A DNA stretch of 64,000 nucleotides from Paenibacillus antarcticus. Lineage in GTDB: Bacteria; Bacillota; Bacilli; Paenibacillales; Paenibacillaceae. Location: positions 248,001-312,000 of the forward strand of contig NZ_LVJI01000014.1 of assembly GCF_001637225.1 (NCBI RefSeq), given 5' to 3'. A model generated the notes under the pieces. The model did not search any database, was not told where the DNA came from, and was given only the letters and a program-made list of their open reading frames with translations. The position numbers and the translations under genes were made by a program. Below, piece by piece: positions 9,576-18,643 of this stretch (the first letter of the stretch is position 1; every line of letters starts with the position of its first letter).

Positions 9576-9740
9576 TCAGCTATTGATCGGTTGAATCTCA
9601 AGTTCACTACTCGAATGATCATCCAAAGAATCAAGTATCAATCGATTAAGTTGCACCTGTTCCAACCCTAAAATCTGTCCACATTCTTTGATGGTAATGA
9701 AACCACGTTGATAGGCTCTGATCACCTTACGTTTATCCAT
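9576..9740 (-). CDS. Small helix-turn-helix-like protein, function unknown
   Basis: A 54-residue protein beginning MDKRKVIRAYQRGFITIKE. The predicted pattern is two or three short helices in which FITIKECGQILGLEQVQLNRL resembles a helix-turn-helix, followed by an acidic tail. ATG 9740 is chosen; GGGGG lies 11 bases upstream. It stands between cheR and the terminator that precedes aroC. I do not recognise a named family, and binding to DNA is only inferred from the helix pattern. Confidence 0.6.
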   Translation of the reverse strand: MDKRKVIRAYQRGFITIKECGQILGLEQVQLNRLILDSLDDHSSSELEIQPINS

Positions 9741-9830
9741 GCTTATACTAACCCCCACTTATCCATAATGTTCTATGAATAGTAGTATCGTGAAGAGGAA
9801 AGGATAATATACATTTTTGGCGCGATTAAC

Positions 9831-10664
9831 CTATAACTTTTTTCGATAGAAGAATGTTTCTGTTGATTCAAGATCATATTGTGACGGTGAAAAGATCTGT
9901 TCTGTACTGCCAACGAACAAATATCCCCCTGGACGAAGACTATTTGCAAATTTGCGATATAACTTATTCTTCGCCTCTTCCGTAAAGTAAATCATAACGT
10001 TACGACACACAATCAGGTCGTAGGAAGAATCAAAGGTATCCAGTAGTAGATTCTGCCTCTTAAATTGAACGGCTTTCTTCAGAGCTTGATTGATGTTATA
10101 ATGCATACCCTCCGAAATAAAGTGTCTTGCTGCTACGTCCTTAGGCACATCCTTTAATGATCGTTCGAGATACTCACCCTTCTGAGCCCTCTCTAAAGCG
10201 CCATTATCAATATCTGTAGCCATAAGTGTGGTATTCGTTAGAATTCCTTTATCTGCAAGAATCATAGCTAATGTATACGGCTCTTCACCTGTAGAGCATG
10301 CAGCACTCCATACCTTAAGACGACCTTTATTATTATTAAGTAGCTCGGGTAAGATTGCATCCCTCAACACTTCCCAACGATTGGGATTACGCCAGAATTC
10401 TGACACATTGATGGTCATTCGGTCCAGAAATTCATTAAATAAGTTCTTATTTTGCATCATAGCCTTAAAAAACAAATCAAAAGAATCATAACCATTCTTC
10501 ACACGTAGTGTCGTCAATCGACGCTTCATCTGGCCTTCTTTATATTGCGAGAGATCAATTCCAGTCTCTTTTTTTATCATTTCAATAAAGTGAGCATAAT
10601 CTGGATCCGTGGCTGTGATCTCTTCACTATGATTTACTGGGAGTACTAGAGATTTCATATCCAT
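9831..10664 (-). CDS. cheR: Chemotaxis protein methyltransferase CheR
   Basis: A 277-residue S-adenosylmethionine-dependent methyltransferase that adds methyl groups to glutamates of chemoreceptors. The N-terminal helical domain contains [16 protein letters not shown] and [32 protein letters not shown] around residue 118 is the SAM-binding motif, and [13 protein letters not shown] is the second core motif. It overlaps the ndk stop. The ribosome-binding site is weak, suggesting coupling to ndk. The same ndk-cheR-aro order occurs in B. subtilis. Confidence 0.96.
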   Translation of the reverse strand: MDMKSLVLPVNHSEEITATDPDYAHFIEMIKKETGIDLSQYKEGQMKRRLTTLRVKNGYDSFDLFFKAMMQNKNLFNEFLDRMTINVSEFWRNPNRWEVLRDAILPELLNNNKGRLKVWSAACSTGEEPYTLAMILADKGILTNTTLMATDIDNGALERAQKGEYLERSLKDVPKDVAARHFISEGMHYNINQALKKAVQFKRQNLLLDTFDSSYDLIVCRNVMIYFTEEAKNKLYRKFANSLRPGGYLFVGSTEQIFSPSQYDLESTETFFYRKKL

Positions 10665-11098
10665 GACGAAATGATTTTATCGTAATTCACTAGTTCATGA
10701 TCTTCGAAAAAATTAGCAATCTCTCGCTTACTGCTCTCTGGAGAATCTGAACCATGAATCAGGTTTTTCGGTGTATGTGCTGCGAAATCTCCCCGAATGC
10801 TTCCCGGTTGTGCTTCATTCACATTCGTCTTCCCGTTGACGATACGAGACAACGCAATGATATCGTCGCCTTCCCACACCATCGCTACAACCGGACCAGA
10901 TGTGATAAAATTCACTAAATTAGGAAAGAAATCTTTTCCATCATGTTCTGCATAATGAATCTTCGCTTGATTCTCAGTCACTTGAACTACCTTGCATGCT
11001 ACTAACGTAAATCCTTTGTCCTCAAACCTTGAAATAATACGACCTATTAATCCACGTTGCACACCATCAGGTTTTACCATCAAAAAAGTACGTTCCAT
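10655..11098 (-). CDS. ndk: Nucleoside diphosphate kinase
   Basis: A 147-residue enzyme transferring gamma-phosphate between NTPs and NDPs through a phosphohistidine. NLIHGSDS contains the catalytic histidine, about residue 115, and [13 protein letters not shown] is the conserved N-terminus. A longer in-frame start exists, but ATG 11098 with GGAG nine bases upstream gives the family length. It lies between hepT and cheR. Confidence 0.97.
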   Translation of the reverse strand: MERTFLMVKPDGVQRGLIGRIISRFEDKGFTLVACKVVQVTENQAKIHYAEHDGKDFFPNLVNFITSGPVVAMVWEGDDIIALSRIVNGKTNVNEAQPGSIRGDFAAHTPKNLIHGSDSPESSKREIANFFEDHELVNYDKIISSWI

Positions 11099-11194
11099 GT
11101 GCTCACTCTCCATTTCTAATGAATCTATCATATGCAAGCCTATTTCCTTACCAATATCTGTAGTTTAACAGAAAAATAGGGCTTTCGTTAATAC

Positions 11195-12166
11195 TTAATA
11201 TGACCGTCTCGTTACAAAGTGAGCAATGTCTTTCAAGTTCCGTTTAGTTTTGTAATCAGGCAGTTCACTCAAAGCATCTAAAGCCTTGTTAATATAACGT
11301 GATGCCAGTTCCTCGGCCCGTTGAATTCCTGCACTTTTTTTAATAAGAGAAATCGCGGTAGAAACATCACATTCTCCATTCAATTCATGGATTCGGGTCA
11401 GTTCATGAAGAAGAGGACCACGAATTTCCTTGTCCTGAAGTGCATAAATAACAGGCAATGTGATGTTTCCTTGACGGATGTCACTTCCAGGTGGCTTACC
11501 AATTTGCTTCTCTGTTCCACATAGGTCAAGTAAATCATCCTGTATTTGAAAAGCCATCCCGACATTATAGCCATAACGATAAAGTTGACGACTATACTTA
11601 GGATTCGCATCAACGGCAACCGCACCAAGCTGACAACTCACAGCGATCAGTAAAGCTGTCTTACGACGAATACGCAACATATACCTTCGTACACTTTGTC
11701 CAGTATTAAAGAAATCACGGATCTGTTCCATCTCTCCAATTGACATCTCGACCATCGCTTTAGATAGAATCTGATGAATCTCAGGATTAGGAAGTTGCGT
11801 CACGATTTCCAATGCCTTTGCATATATGAAATCACCTGTATACATGGCGATTTTGTTATCCCATTTCGATTTAACCGTTAATTGACCACGCCGCGTGTCT
11901 GCATCATCAATAACATCATCATGAACGAGTGAAGCCATGTGAATGAGTTCTAGTGGAACTGCCACACGCATCAGCTTCTGCAAATCATATTCTCCGAATT
12001 TGCCACCCATCAACACAAAAACAGGACGGAGCCTCTTTCCTCCCGCTTTGAGGAGGTGTAGCGATGTTTCATGTAGTAGATCATCACCGCTAATACTGCG
12101 ATAGAGTTCCTGTTCTATGTAATCCATATCCTTTTTCAATAATCCGAACATGTCTAGTCTCTTCAT
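11195..12166 (-). CDS. hepT: Heptaprenyl diphosphate synthase component II
   Basis: The catalytic subunit of the two-component all-trans heptaprenyl (C35) diphosphate synthase that makes the menaquinone tail. HDDVIDDADTRRG is the first aspartate-rich motif and QIQDDLLDL the second; GGKRLRPVFVL binds isopentenyl diphosphate. The ATG at 12166 overlaps the mqnA stop (ATGA) and gives 323 residues. Its partner HepS is at 15277, separated by four quinone genes, whereas in B. subtilis only menG (menH, gerCB) stands between them. Confidence 0.95.
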   Translation of the reverse strand: MKRLDMFGLLKKDMDYIEQELYRSISGDDLLHETSLHLLKAGGKRLRPVFVLMGGKFGEYDLQKLMRVAVPLELIHMASLVHDDVIDDADTRRGQLTVKSKWDNKIAMYTGDFIYAKALEIVTQLPNPEIHQILSKAMVEMSIGEMEQIRDFFNTGQSVRRYMLRIRRKTALLIAVSCQLGAVAVDANPKYSRQLYRYGYNVGMAFQIQDDLLDLCGTEKQIGKPPGSDIRQGNITLPVIYALQDKEIRGPLLHELTRIHELNGECDVSTAISLIKKSAGIQRAEELASRYINKALDALSELPDYKTKRNLKDIAHFVTRRSY

Positions 12167-13029
12167 TCTTTCACCCGTATTCGCGTATTCTCTTCCCACA
12201 TTTCCATCTTAACTTCGTGCTGGATAAGTCCAAGCTCATGAGCATAGCGTAAATAAAGTTCTAATCCTTGACGTTGCTCTTTCCCGAAGTCATAACATAA
12301 ATTCTCAAAATATCGCATCCAATAGTCCTGAGTACCACCAACGGTTGTGATCGCTTCACCCACAATGGGATTCAAATCTGACAAGCTACGGTGTTTACTT
12401 GCCTGCAGTGCTTTTACAATATCCTGAATAATCTCAGGCTTGTTCTCCACAGCATCCCGATGAACAGCCCACACAGCGAAGGTCATACTATACCCTGTCC
12501 ACTCTTTCCACCATGCACTGAGATCTGTCACATATAGTCCATGATCTTCCCATGAGGCCTTTATCGCGTTATCCCCAATTAAGAGTGCAGCGTCAGCCAC
12601 TTCCATCATCGTCTTAAGATCAGGTTCTATGGAAAGGTACGTCGGATTTCCGTTCAACGCTTTGTTCATTAAGATCTTGAGTAAATTAATAGAGGTTGCA
12701 GATGTATTCGTCACTGCGATCGTACCATTTAATATTGTCTCAATAGGTTGACGTGAAAATAATAAAATGGATTGTACTGGTCCATTAGCACTAACAGATA
12801 GATCGGGTAATAAAAGTAACTTTTCTGACGATAGTCCATAGGCAAATGAAGATAAGGCTCCAATGTCAATACTGCCATCGTTCATACCTTTATTTAACAA
12901 AGAAGGTACCGCAGTGATCATTTCTGTAGGTTCACATAACGAATCAGGATTAAAGTAATAAAAAATAGGCCACGCATTTGTATATTGAATTTTGCCAATG
13001 ATAGTCTTATTGTAGCCATGTACTCCCAT
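12163..13029 (-). CDS. mqnA: Chorismate dehydratase MqnA (futalosine menaquinone pathway)
   Basis: A protein of about 288 residues of the MqnA/MqnD substrate-binding-like fold that dehydrates chorismate to 3-enolpyruvylbenzoate, the first step of the futalosine pathway. Features include GKIQYTNAWPIFYYF, IDIGALSSFAYG, SVSANGPVQSILLFS and the SATSINLLKIL segment, typical of MqnA rather than MqnD. ATG 13029 has GGAGGG six bases upstream; other in-frame starts lie just ahead. It is two bases after ubiX and overlaps hepT. The classical men pathway genes are not seen here. Confidence 0.88.
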   Translation of the reverse strand: MGVHGYNKTIIGKIQYTNAWPIFYYFNPDSLCEPTEMITAVPSLLNKGMNDGSIDIGALSSFAYGLSSEKLLLLPDLSVSANGPVQSILLFSRQPIETILNGTIAVTNTSATSINLLKILMNKALNGNPTYLSIEPDLKTMMEVADAALLIGDNAIKASWEDHGLYVTDLSAWWKEWTGYSMTFAVWAVHRDAVENKPEIIQDIVKALQASKHRSLSDLNPIVGEAITTVGGTQDYWMRYFENLCYDFGKEQRQGLELYLRYAHELGLIQHEVKMEMWEENTRIRVKE

Positions 13030-13031
13030 CA

Positions 13032-13637
13032 TCAACCCTCCCATCTCTTAAATAAATGATGGTCAATCCGAATCGAATCAAGTACCTTACCCACAACGAA
13101 GTTTATTAGATCGTCCATCGTTTGTGGTTGGAAATAAAAAGCCGGCATAGCCGGTATCATCTTTACACCAAGTCTCGAAAGCTTCAACATGTTCTCCAAA
13201 TGAATCGCATGTAGAGGAGTCTCCCGAGGTACTAATACTAATGGACGCCCTTCTTTTAACATGACGTCCGCTGCACGTGTCATCAAATTACTTGAAGAAC
13301 CATGTGCAACAGATGATAAGGTTCCCATCGAACATGGAGCAATTATCATCCCTTCCACCTGAAAAGAGCCACTAGCAATCGAGGCTCCTATATCCGCTAT
13401 AGGGTGATAGACACATACCCCTGGATAACTTCCAAACTTCTCTTTTACAATACCTTCGCGGTCGGTACTTTTCCAACCTAATTCCTCGTGAAGCACTCGC
13501 CATCCCGCATTTGAAATAACCATATGTACATCTATATTAGCCGTCAAAAGTGTTTCGATGAGTCTAATGCCGTATATAGAACCACTTGCTCCAGTTATTC
13601 CAACAACCCATCTTTGTTTCTTATTCAGTTCACTCAA
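13032..13637 (-). CDS. ubiX: UbiX-family flavin prenyltransferase
   Basis: A 201-residue flavoprotein. VVGITGASGSIYGIRL near the N-terminus is the flavin-binding GASG motif, and IIAPCSMGTLSSVAHGSSSNL and LVLVPRETPLH are the other signatures. The family makes prenylated FMN, the cofactor of UbiD-type decarboxylases. In futalosine-pathway clusters it serves the decarboxylation of the naphthoquinone head group. The start is a TTG overlapping the stop of the preceding prenyltransferase gene (TTGA). No ubiD homologue is in the window. Confidence 0.9.
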   Translation of the reverse strand: MSELNKKQRWVVGITGASGSIYGIRLIETLLTANIDVHMVISNAGWRVLHEELGWKSTDREGIVKEKFGSYPGVCVYHPIADIGASIASGSFQVEGMIIAPCSMGTLSSVAHGSSSNLMTRAADVMLKEGRPLVLVPRETPLHAIHLENMLKLSRLGVKMIPAMPAFYFQPQTMDDLINFVVGKVLDSIRIDHHLFKRWEG

Positions 13638-14506
13638 GTGGTCTGCACCACCAAATCAACAAACGTAAATACAAACACAATAATACTTAAAACACTGTTC
13701 ATCGTAAAGAAGGACATTTGTAGCTTACTCATATCGTTAGGAGAAAGAATAAAATGCTCATAGAATAAAATACCCAGCGAAATTAACATGCCAACGAAAT
13801 ACCACCAACTCAGTGAAGAAGTAAAGAAGAGTGTGATAAATCCAATGGCTGTGATCACATGAAAAATACGAGCGATCTTTAAAGATGAATAAATCCCAAA
13901 CCGAGCTGGGATAGAATACAAGCCTTCTTTTTTATCAAACTCCATGTCTTGAATTGCATAAATAATATCAAAACCTGCAGTCCAGAATGAAAGTGTAATA
14001 TAAAATATGATTGCGCTTAAGTCTACGCTGTTCGTAACGGCTACCCAACCACCTAGTGCTGCAAGTGAGGTTGTCATTCCCAGAATAACATGACAAAGCC
14101 ATGTAAATCTTTTGGTGTAAGAGTAAATCACAAGCATAAATACAGCGATTGGCAACAACTTAACTGCAAGAGGAGATAACTCCATCGCTGCCCAAAATAG
14201 AAGAATGAAAGATATGATCGTAAACACAACAACCTCAATCGTCTTTAGTAACCCTGCTGGGATTGCACGATTTTCCGTACGTGGATTCTTCTTATCAATC
14301 ACCTGATCAATGATACGGTTTAAACCGAATGCTGCACTGCGTGCACCAAACAGCGCCATCACAATCCAGCCAATCTGAGCCCAAGAAGGAAGTACACCAT
14401 GAACCGATACCGATCCAAGTAATGCGCCCATAAATGCAAACGGAAGTGTGAATAAGGTATGTTCAATCTTAATCATTTCAAGATAAATACTTATTTTCTT
14501 AAACAT
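13634..14506 (-). CDS. mqnP: UbiA-family 4-hydroxybenzoate/naphthoate polyprenyltransferase (MqnP type)
   Basis: An integral membrane prenyltransferase of 290 residues with about eight or nine hydrophobic helices. NRIIDQVIDKKNPRTENRA and the second aspartate motif AIQDMEFDKKEG are the Mg-diphosphate sites of UbiA enzymes. Its context next to ubiX and mqnA suggests it attaches the C35 chain to the futalosine-pathway naphthoate (MqnP) rather than acting as MenA. ATG 14506 has AAGGAG seven bases upstream and follows menG by one base. The MqnP label is contextual. Confidence 0.82.
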   Translation of the reverse strand: MFKKISIYLEMIKIEHTLFTLPFAFMGALLGSVSVHGVLPSWAQIGWIVMALFGARSAAFGLNRIIDQVIDKKNPRTENRAIPAGLLKTIEVVVFTIISFILLFWAAMELSPLAVKLLPIAVFMLVIYSYTKRFTWLCHVILGMTTSLAALGGWVAVTNSVDLSAIIFYITLSFWTAGFDIIYAIQDMEFDKKEGLYSIPARFGIYSSLKIARIFHVITAIGFITLFFTSSLSWWYFVGMLISLGILFYEHFILSPNDMSKLQMSFFTMNSVLSIIVFVFTFVDLVVQTT

Positions 14507-14507
14507 C

Positions 14508-15266
14508 TTAGTTCTCCTTAATCCCAATATGTAATGCTGCAATACCACCGGTTAAGGAATATGCTTCGACTTGTTGCAGTCCTACTTGCTGAAAAATCTC
14601 TGCTAGTTCATCTCTTCCTGGGAATATTGCAAGTGAATCAGGTAACCATTTGTATTGCTCATATCTTGAAGCAAATAATTTACCTAGGCTCGGTAATACC
14701 TTTTGGAAATAGAAATAGTAGATCCCTTTGAAAGGCTGCCAAGTTGGCTTAGATAGTTCTAAACAGACCACCATTCCACCAGGCTTAACTACGCGTTTCA
14801 TTTCATGGAGCACCTGCACTAGATCTGGCACATTACGTAATCCGAATCCAATCGTCACATAGTCAAACCTATGATCTTCAAATGGAAGGCTCATGGCATT
14901 ACCCTCAATTAACGTAATCATATCCTCAAGCTGATGCTTCTTAATCTTCTTTCGTCCAACTTCAAGCATAGCTGGACTGAAATCAAGTCCAACAATGTCT
15001 CCTGTGCCACTAGCCTCAGCTATACTAAGTGTCCAATCACAAGTACCACAGCATAAGTCAAGGGCATTCTGTCCTTGACTTATATTCATCTTAGCCATCG
15101 TAAATTTGCGCCAAGCTTTATGCCTGCGAAAGCTAAGAATATCATTCATAAGATCATATTTCGTTGCAACACTCTCAAATACAGATTGTACGAATTGTTC
15201 CTTTGGCTTATCTTTGCTAACTGTATTGGTCTGATCACCTTGTTGCTGTGTCGCATTCCGCACCAT
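14508..15266 (-). CDS. menG: Demethylmenaquinone methyltransferase
   Basis: A 252-residue class I SAM methyltransferase of the UbiE/MenG family that performs the last step to menaquinone. ALDLCCGTCDWTLSIAE is SAM motif I; YVTIGFGLRNVPD and KPGGMVVCLELSKPT are UbiE signatures. It follows hepS by ten bases, equivalent to gerCB in the B. subtilis gerC operon. Confidence 0.94.
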   Translation of the reverse strand: MVRNATQQQGDQTNTVSKDKPKEQFVQSVFESVATKYDLMNDILSFRRHKAWRKFTMAKMNISQGQNALDLCCGTCDWTLSIAEASGTGDIVGLDFSPAMLEVGRKKIKKHQLEDMITLIEGNAMSLPFEDHRFDYVTIGFGLRNVPDLVQVLHEMKRVVKPGGMVVCLELSKPTWQPFKGIYYFYFQKVLPSLGKLFASRYEQYKWLPDSLAIFPGRDELAEIFQQVGLQQVEAYSLTGGIAALHIGIKEN

Positions 15267-15276
15267 TCATATCACC

Positions 15277-16146
15277 CTATCCCTCTCTTAGAACTGTACC
15301 AAAAGAATTCACAAATAGTTGAAATGGTTCTACTACTTGTCCAATACCTAAGAATCTCACATCTCCTTTTAGACTTTTAAGGAGGTGTTGAATACGATCA
15401 ACAGATTCACGAAGACGATTTGTCATGTGTTCCATCGGTTTATATTGATGTATCATTTTTTTCCATTCAATAGGGTCTATCTCTATTTCGTTCAACGTTA
15501 GCTTGTCTTCGACGCTCGCAAGCTCCATCATTTCCCAATAAATATATCCATATTTTAAAGGCTGACCCTCTTGTGTAAGATTAAGTTCTTGCATGACGAT
15601 TTCGCATAGACTGATCTCATGAAGGAGAGACTTCCATAGATCCCTTAATGGCTCTTCTAACATCGGCGTAAAAGAAATAAACAGCTGCATATTCAGCTGC
15701 ACTTTTTGCACCAAATATTGTTCTGCTGATAATTGCAAGCTCTTCATTGAGCCATACAGGTTCATCTTCATCATATTCAAATCACATATGGCTCTACTCA
15801 ATAATGTGATAACTTCAATTTGTCCTCGATCGGACAATAGCTGATAGAATATGCTACTGTAATAATCACCAGCCAGCACTTTCAATTGACGAGAACGCAT
15901 AAGCCCTTCAGCCTGACTACCTTGCTGTGTGTCAATGGTCTCATGTGTGTCGATCCCTATCTGAACCAAAGAGGTCACGAGCGCATAAAGTTCAGCCTGA
16001 TCTAAAGTTATGCGGCTAGCACTATTTAGGAAGATATATAATAAATGGACACGAGCGTCCGGGAAAACCGGCAATTCCGTGTATTGTTCAATCATGTCAT
16101 ACTCGATATAGCCACTTGCAAGTTGGGGTATGCAGTAAGATTTCAT
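15277..16146 (-). CDS. hepS: Heptaprenyl diphosphate synthase component I
   Basis: The regulatory, non-catalytic subunit of heptaprenyl diphosphate synthase, about 289 residues and largely alpha-helical. It lacks aspartate-rich motifs, as expected for HepS (gerCA). Recognisable parts are VHLLYIFLNSASRIT, LKVLAGDYYSSIFYQLL and the helix beginning IEVITLLSRAI. ATG 16146 is chosen for GGAGG six bases upstream. First gene of the quinone operon. Confidence 0.88.
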   Translation of the reverse strand: MKSYCIPQLASGYIEYDMIEQYTELPVFPDARVHLLYIFLNSASRITLDQAELYALVTSLVQIGIDTHETIDTQQGSQAEGLMRSRQLKVLAGDYYSSIFYQLLSDRGQIEVITLLSRAICDLNMMKMNLYGSMKSLQLSAEQYLVQKVQLNMQLFISFTPMLEEPLRDLWKSLLHEISLCEIVMQELNLTQEGQPLKYGYIYWEMMELASVEDKLTLNEIEIDPIEWKKMIHQYKPMEHMTNRLRESVDRIQHLLKSLKGDVRFLGIGQVVEPFQLFVNSFGTVLREG

Positions 16147-16200
16147 CGTTAGCCTCCGAGCTGATAACTTTAACACTTATATATTGTCACAATCTCGACT

Positions 16201-16209
16201 ATTATAGCA
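16201..16209 (-). promoter_or_regulatory. Extended -10 promoter candidate for the quinone operon
   Basis: TGCTATAAT on the minus strand, an extended -10 element with a perfect TATAAT, lies 55 bases before hepS. No good TTGACA is visible 17 bases upstream, which fits an extended -10 promoter. Confidence 0.45.
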
Positions 16210-16259
16210 CATGTTAAATGAGCACGCACTGTGGTTTTACTAACTTTTTTGAAGCAACA

Positions 16260-16799
16260 TCACCTATTGAACTGATTCAGCCATAGTTTCATTTCAGTCA
16301 CACGGAATGTTTCTTTCAAATGGTCTGACAGAGGTTCCTCACCATAATTTCGTAGTTCAATGGTCGCCTCTTCACTCCACGCTTGCCGACTAACATCTGC
16401 TGCCAACAGCAAATGACGTGTCTTCACCCATCTATCTTCTGCAATAATTCTCAACATCAGTCGATTCACATTGGGTGTATTCTCAAAACTAAACGAAATG
16501 GCTTCTGCCATATTTTCATAAATATCTGTAATCGTACTTTCTGCTGTTAATACTTTCATATCCAACGACAACGTTGATTTCTTCCATTCCACTTGACTGA
16601 TAGGTAGTGTAAAAGGCACTGAACTGAGGGTATCTACCAGATTATCATCGGTAAGTGTCGTACTTGCATGAGGATTAAACGCGGATACGACGCCTTTCAA
16701 TTGCGCAAATGAGGTTTGGAATGAGAATAACTTCGGTAAGAATATCACGGCCCCTATACATAGCAACATTGTGCATCCCATAAGAATCCATCGATTCAT
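16260..16799 (-). CDS. Single-pass membrane protein, function unknown
   Basis: A 179-residue protein with one hydrophobic helix at about residues 4-23 (WILMGCTMLLCIGAVIFLP) and an extracytoplasmic domain of mixed alpha/beta character. ATG 16799 has GGGG eight bases upstream; a longer frame to 16850 would overlap the mtrB terminator. It lies between mtrB and hepS, where B. subtilis has no gene. I recognise no family. Confidence 0.7.
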   Translation of the reverse strand: MNRWILMGCTMLLCIGAVIFLPKLFSFQTSFAQLKGVVSAFNPHASTTLTDDNLVDTLSSVPFTLPISQVEWKKSTLSLDMKVLTAESTITDIYENMAEAISFSFENTPNVNRLMLRIIAEDRWVKTRHLLLAADVSRQAWSEEATIELRNYGEEPLSDHLKETFRVTEMKLWLNQFNR

Positions 16800-16852
16800 C
16801 AACTGTTCCCCTCTCACCGTTTCTATTAAACTCCATACCTCATTGTACAATT

Positions 16853-16879
16853 AAAAAAAGCAGGCTATGCCTGCTTTTT
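16853..16879 (-). terminator. Rho-independent terminator of mtrB
   Basis: AAAAAGCAGGC / GCCTGCTTTTT with a three-base loop, overlapping the last codon of mtrB; T7 follows on the minus strand. Confidence 0.85.
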
Positions 16880-17102
16880 AACTCTCGCTCTCAACTTTTC
16901 CATGTTTAGTTAGAACTTCTGCCTTACCACGAATCTTTACAGCTGAGGTATGACTTGTGAATTGGGCAATAAGCACTTCGCCTTTATCCAATTTCTCGGT
17001 ATGGTGAAACTTAGTATCCTGCCCACGAGTAAGCCCTATCACCTGTACACCATTTTCTTTTGCTTTTACAACGATATAATCATCATCTTTATTGTTCTCC
17101 AC
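16878..17102 (-). CDS. mtrB: trp RNA-binding attenuation protein TRAP
   Basis: A 74-residue protein that forms an 11-subunit ring, binds tryptophan between subunits and wraps GAG/UAG-repeat [23 protein letters not shown] is almost the B. subtilis sequence and contains the conserved lysine and lysine/arginine RNA contacts; [12 protein letters not shown] follows with another. GTG 17102 has GGAGGG nine bases upstream and matches the family length, whereas ATG 17120 would contain that site. In B. subtilis mtrB follows folE (mtrA); folE is missing here. Target site: trp leader at 6652-6708. Confidence 0.95.
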   Translation of the reverse strand: MENNKDDDYIVVKAKENGVQVIGLTRGQDTKFHHTEKLDKGEVLIAQFTSHTSAVKIRGKAEVLTKHGKVESES

Positions 17103-17132
17103 GAGTGGTATCCCTCCCATCTATGAGTTTAT

Positions 17133-17168
17133 AGAAAAGAAAAGGCCGTGAACAAACGTCACGGACCT
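17133..17168 (-). terminator. Rho-independent terminator of hbs
   Basis: AGGTCCGTGA / TCACGGCCT stem with an eight-base loop, followed by TTTTCTTTTC on the minus strand, between hbs and mtrB. Confidence 0.8.
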
Positions 17169-17211
17169 CTTTTTTAAAAATGATACTTGTTCTATGGATT
17201 TTGTAGACATC

Positions 17212-17484
17212 TTATTTAATTCCGTCTTTAAGCGCTTTTCCTGGTTTGAACGCAGGAATTTTGCTAGCAGCGATTTCGATTTCTTCACCTGTTTGTGGAT
17301 TACGTCCTTTACGAGCAGAACGTTCACGAACTTCGAAGTTACCAAATCCTACCAATTGCACTTTATCACCACTTTGTAGTGCAGAAGCAATAGCTTCAAA
17401 TACAGCATCAACTGCTTTTGTAGCGTCCTTCTTGGACAATTCCGATGTTTCAGCTACTTGGGAAATCAGTTCCGATTTATTCAT
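17212..17484 (-). CDS. hbs: Nucleoid protein HU
   Basis: A 90-residue HU/IHF family histone-like DNA-bending protein. [20 protein letters not shown] is the dimerisation helix region, and [16 protein letters not shown] contains the RNP-type beta-arm with the intercalating proline. GAGGAGG lies eight bases ahead of ATG 17484. It stands upstream of mtrB as in B. subtilis, but here a transporter separates it from spoIVA. Confidence 0.97.
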   Translation of the reverse strand: MNKSELISQVAETSELSKKDATKAVDAVFEAIASALQSGDKVQLVGFGNFEVRERSARKGRNPQTGEEIEIAASKIPAFKPGKALKDGIK

Positions 17485-17656
17485 ATCATTTCACCTCCTC
17501 ATTCAGAAATGAGATCGAATGTTATTCTTTGTTTCCGTTTTGTCGCAAAATATACTTTAAAATAGCTTTTTACAGACATAATCGCCCATTTCTACATAGA
17601 ACAGTGAGCGCGGAACAAATTTATAGTAATACAGTGCACCCATAATATCAAGCGTT

Positions 17657-18643
17657 TTAGGTCTTGGAGCGGTTTAAAACGTAAAAAGTGATCGCTAATG
17701 CAAGTACAAGAACTACACCTTTTACAATATCATGTGTAAAATACTGCAAATTCATCATCGTTAACCCGTTGACTAGTACACCGATTAAAATAGACCCTAC
17801 GAACGTCCCTATGACATTAGGTTTACCCGCTCCCAGTACAGAGAATCCTACAAAAACAGCAGCTACAGCTTCCATTAATAGGGGTGCCCCTGCATCAATC
17901 TGTCCAGAACCCACACGAGAAGCAAATAGAATACCACCGATCGAAGCAAACAATCCTGAGACAACATAAGCTAATGTTCTAACTCTATTTACTCTAATAC
18001 CGGATAGTCGCGCTGCTTCTGCGTTTCCACCCGTGACATACATTTGTCTACCATACTTGGTTCGAGTTAAAAATATATGAACAAATACCACTGCAATTAG
18101 CAACAAAATAGCCGAAAATGGAATACCTAGTAATTTCCCTTGCCCCAACCATAGAAAAGTAGCATTCATTTCCCCAGGTGCCTTCGTCCCATCCGGAAAT
18201 TCCATATGGTTATAAAGGGTGTACCCTTGTGTATACGTTTTATGTATACCACTAACGATGTACATCACAGCTAATGTAGCTAACAGATCTGGGATTCTTA
18301 GCTTAACAATGAGTAGCGCATTTAGCAAGCCTATGATCGCTCCTACCAATAATGATACTACAATTACCACGACTAACGGTTGCTCATACCAAATCATAAG
18401 AGAGGCCGAGACAACCGTTGTAATGGATACTGTTGAACCTACCGATAGATCAAATCCATCCACAATAAGGGATAGCGTTACACCGATCGCCACAAAGGTA
18501 ACGATTGTAATCGAACCCAGAATGTCTGCTAAATTACTATAGGTAAAGAAATAGGGCAGTTTGAAGGAAAAGAATGCGATAACGCCTGTAATTACTACGA
18601 CTGCACCATAACGAAACGCCAAATTCATTAATTTATCTTTCAT
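17657..18643 (-). CDS. Sugar ABC transporter permease (RbsC family)
   Basis: A 328-residue inner membrane permease with about nine to ten hydrophobic helices. The long segment around residues 60-80 (GVTLSLIVDGFDLSVGST) is the conserved BPD_transp_2 motif of ribose/galactose-type permeases, and GLFASIGGILFASRVGSGQ is the EAA-like loop. It overlaps the ATPase gene by 11 bases. Substrate cannot be told from sequence; a pentose, hexose or autoinducer-like sugar is possible. No sugar kinase or regulator is next to it. Confidence 0.88.
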   Translation of the reverse strand: MKDKLMNLAFRYGAVVVITGVIAFFSFKLPYFFTYSNLADILGSITIVTFVAIGVTLSLIVDGFDLSVGSTVSITTVVSASLMIWYEQPLVVVIVVSLLVGAIIGLLNALLIVKLRIPDLLATLAVMYIVSGIHKTYTQGYTLYNHMEFPDGTKAPGEMNATFLWLGQGKLLGIPFSAILLLIAVVFVHIFLTRTKYGRQMYVTGGNAEAARLSGIRVNRVRTLAYVVSGLFASIGGILFASRVGSGQIDAGAPLLMEAVAAVFVGFSVLGAGKPNVIGTFVGSILIGVLVNGLTMMNLQYFTHDIVKGVVLVLALAITFYVLNRSKT

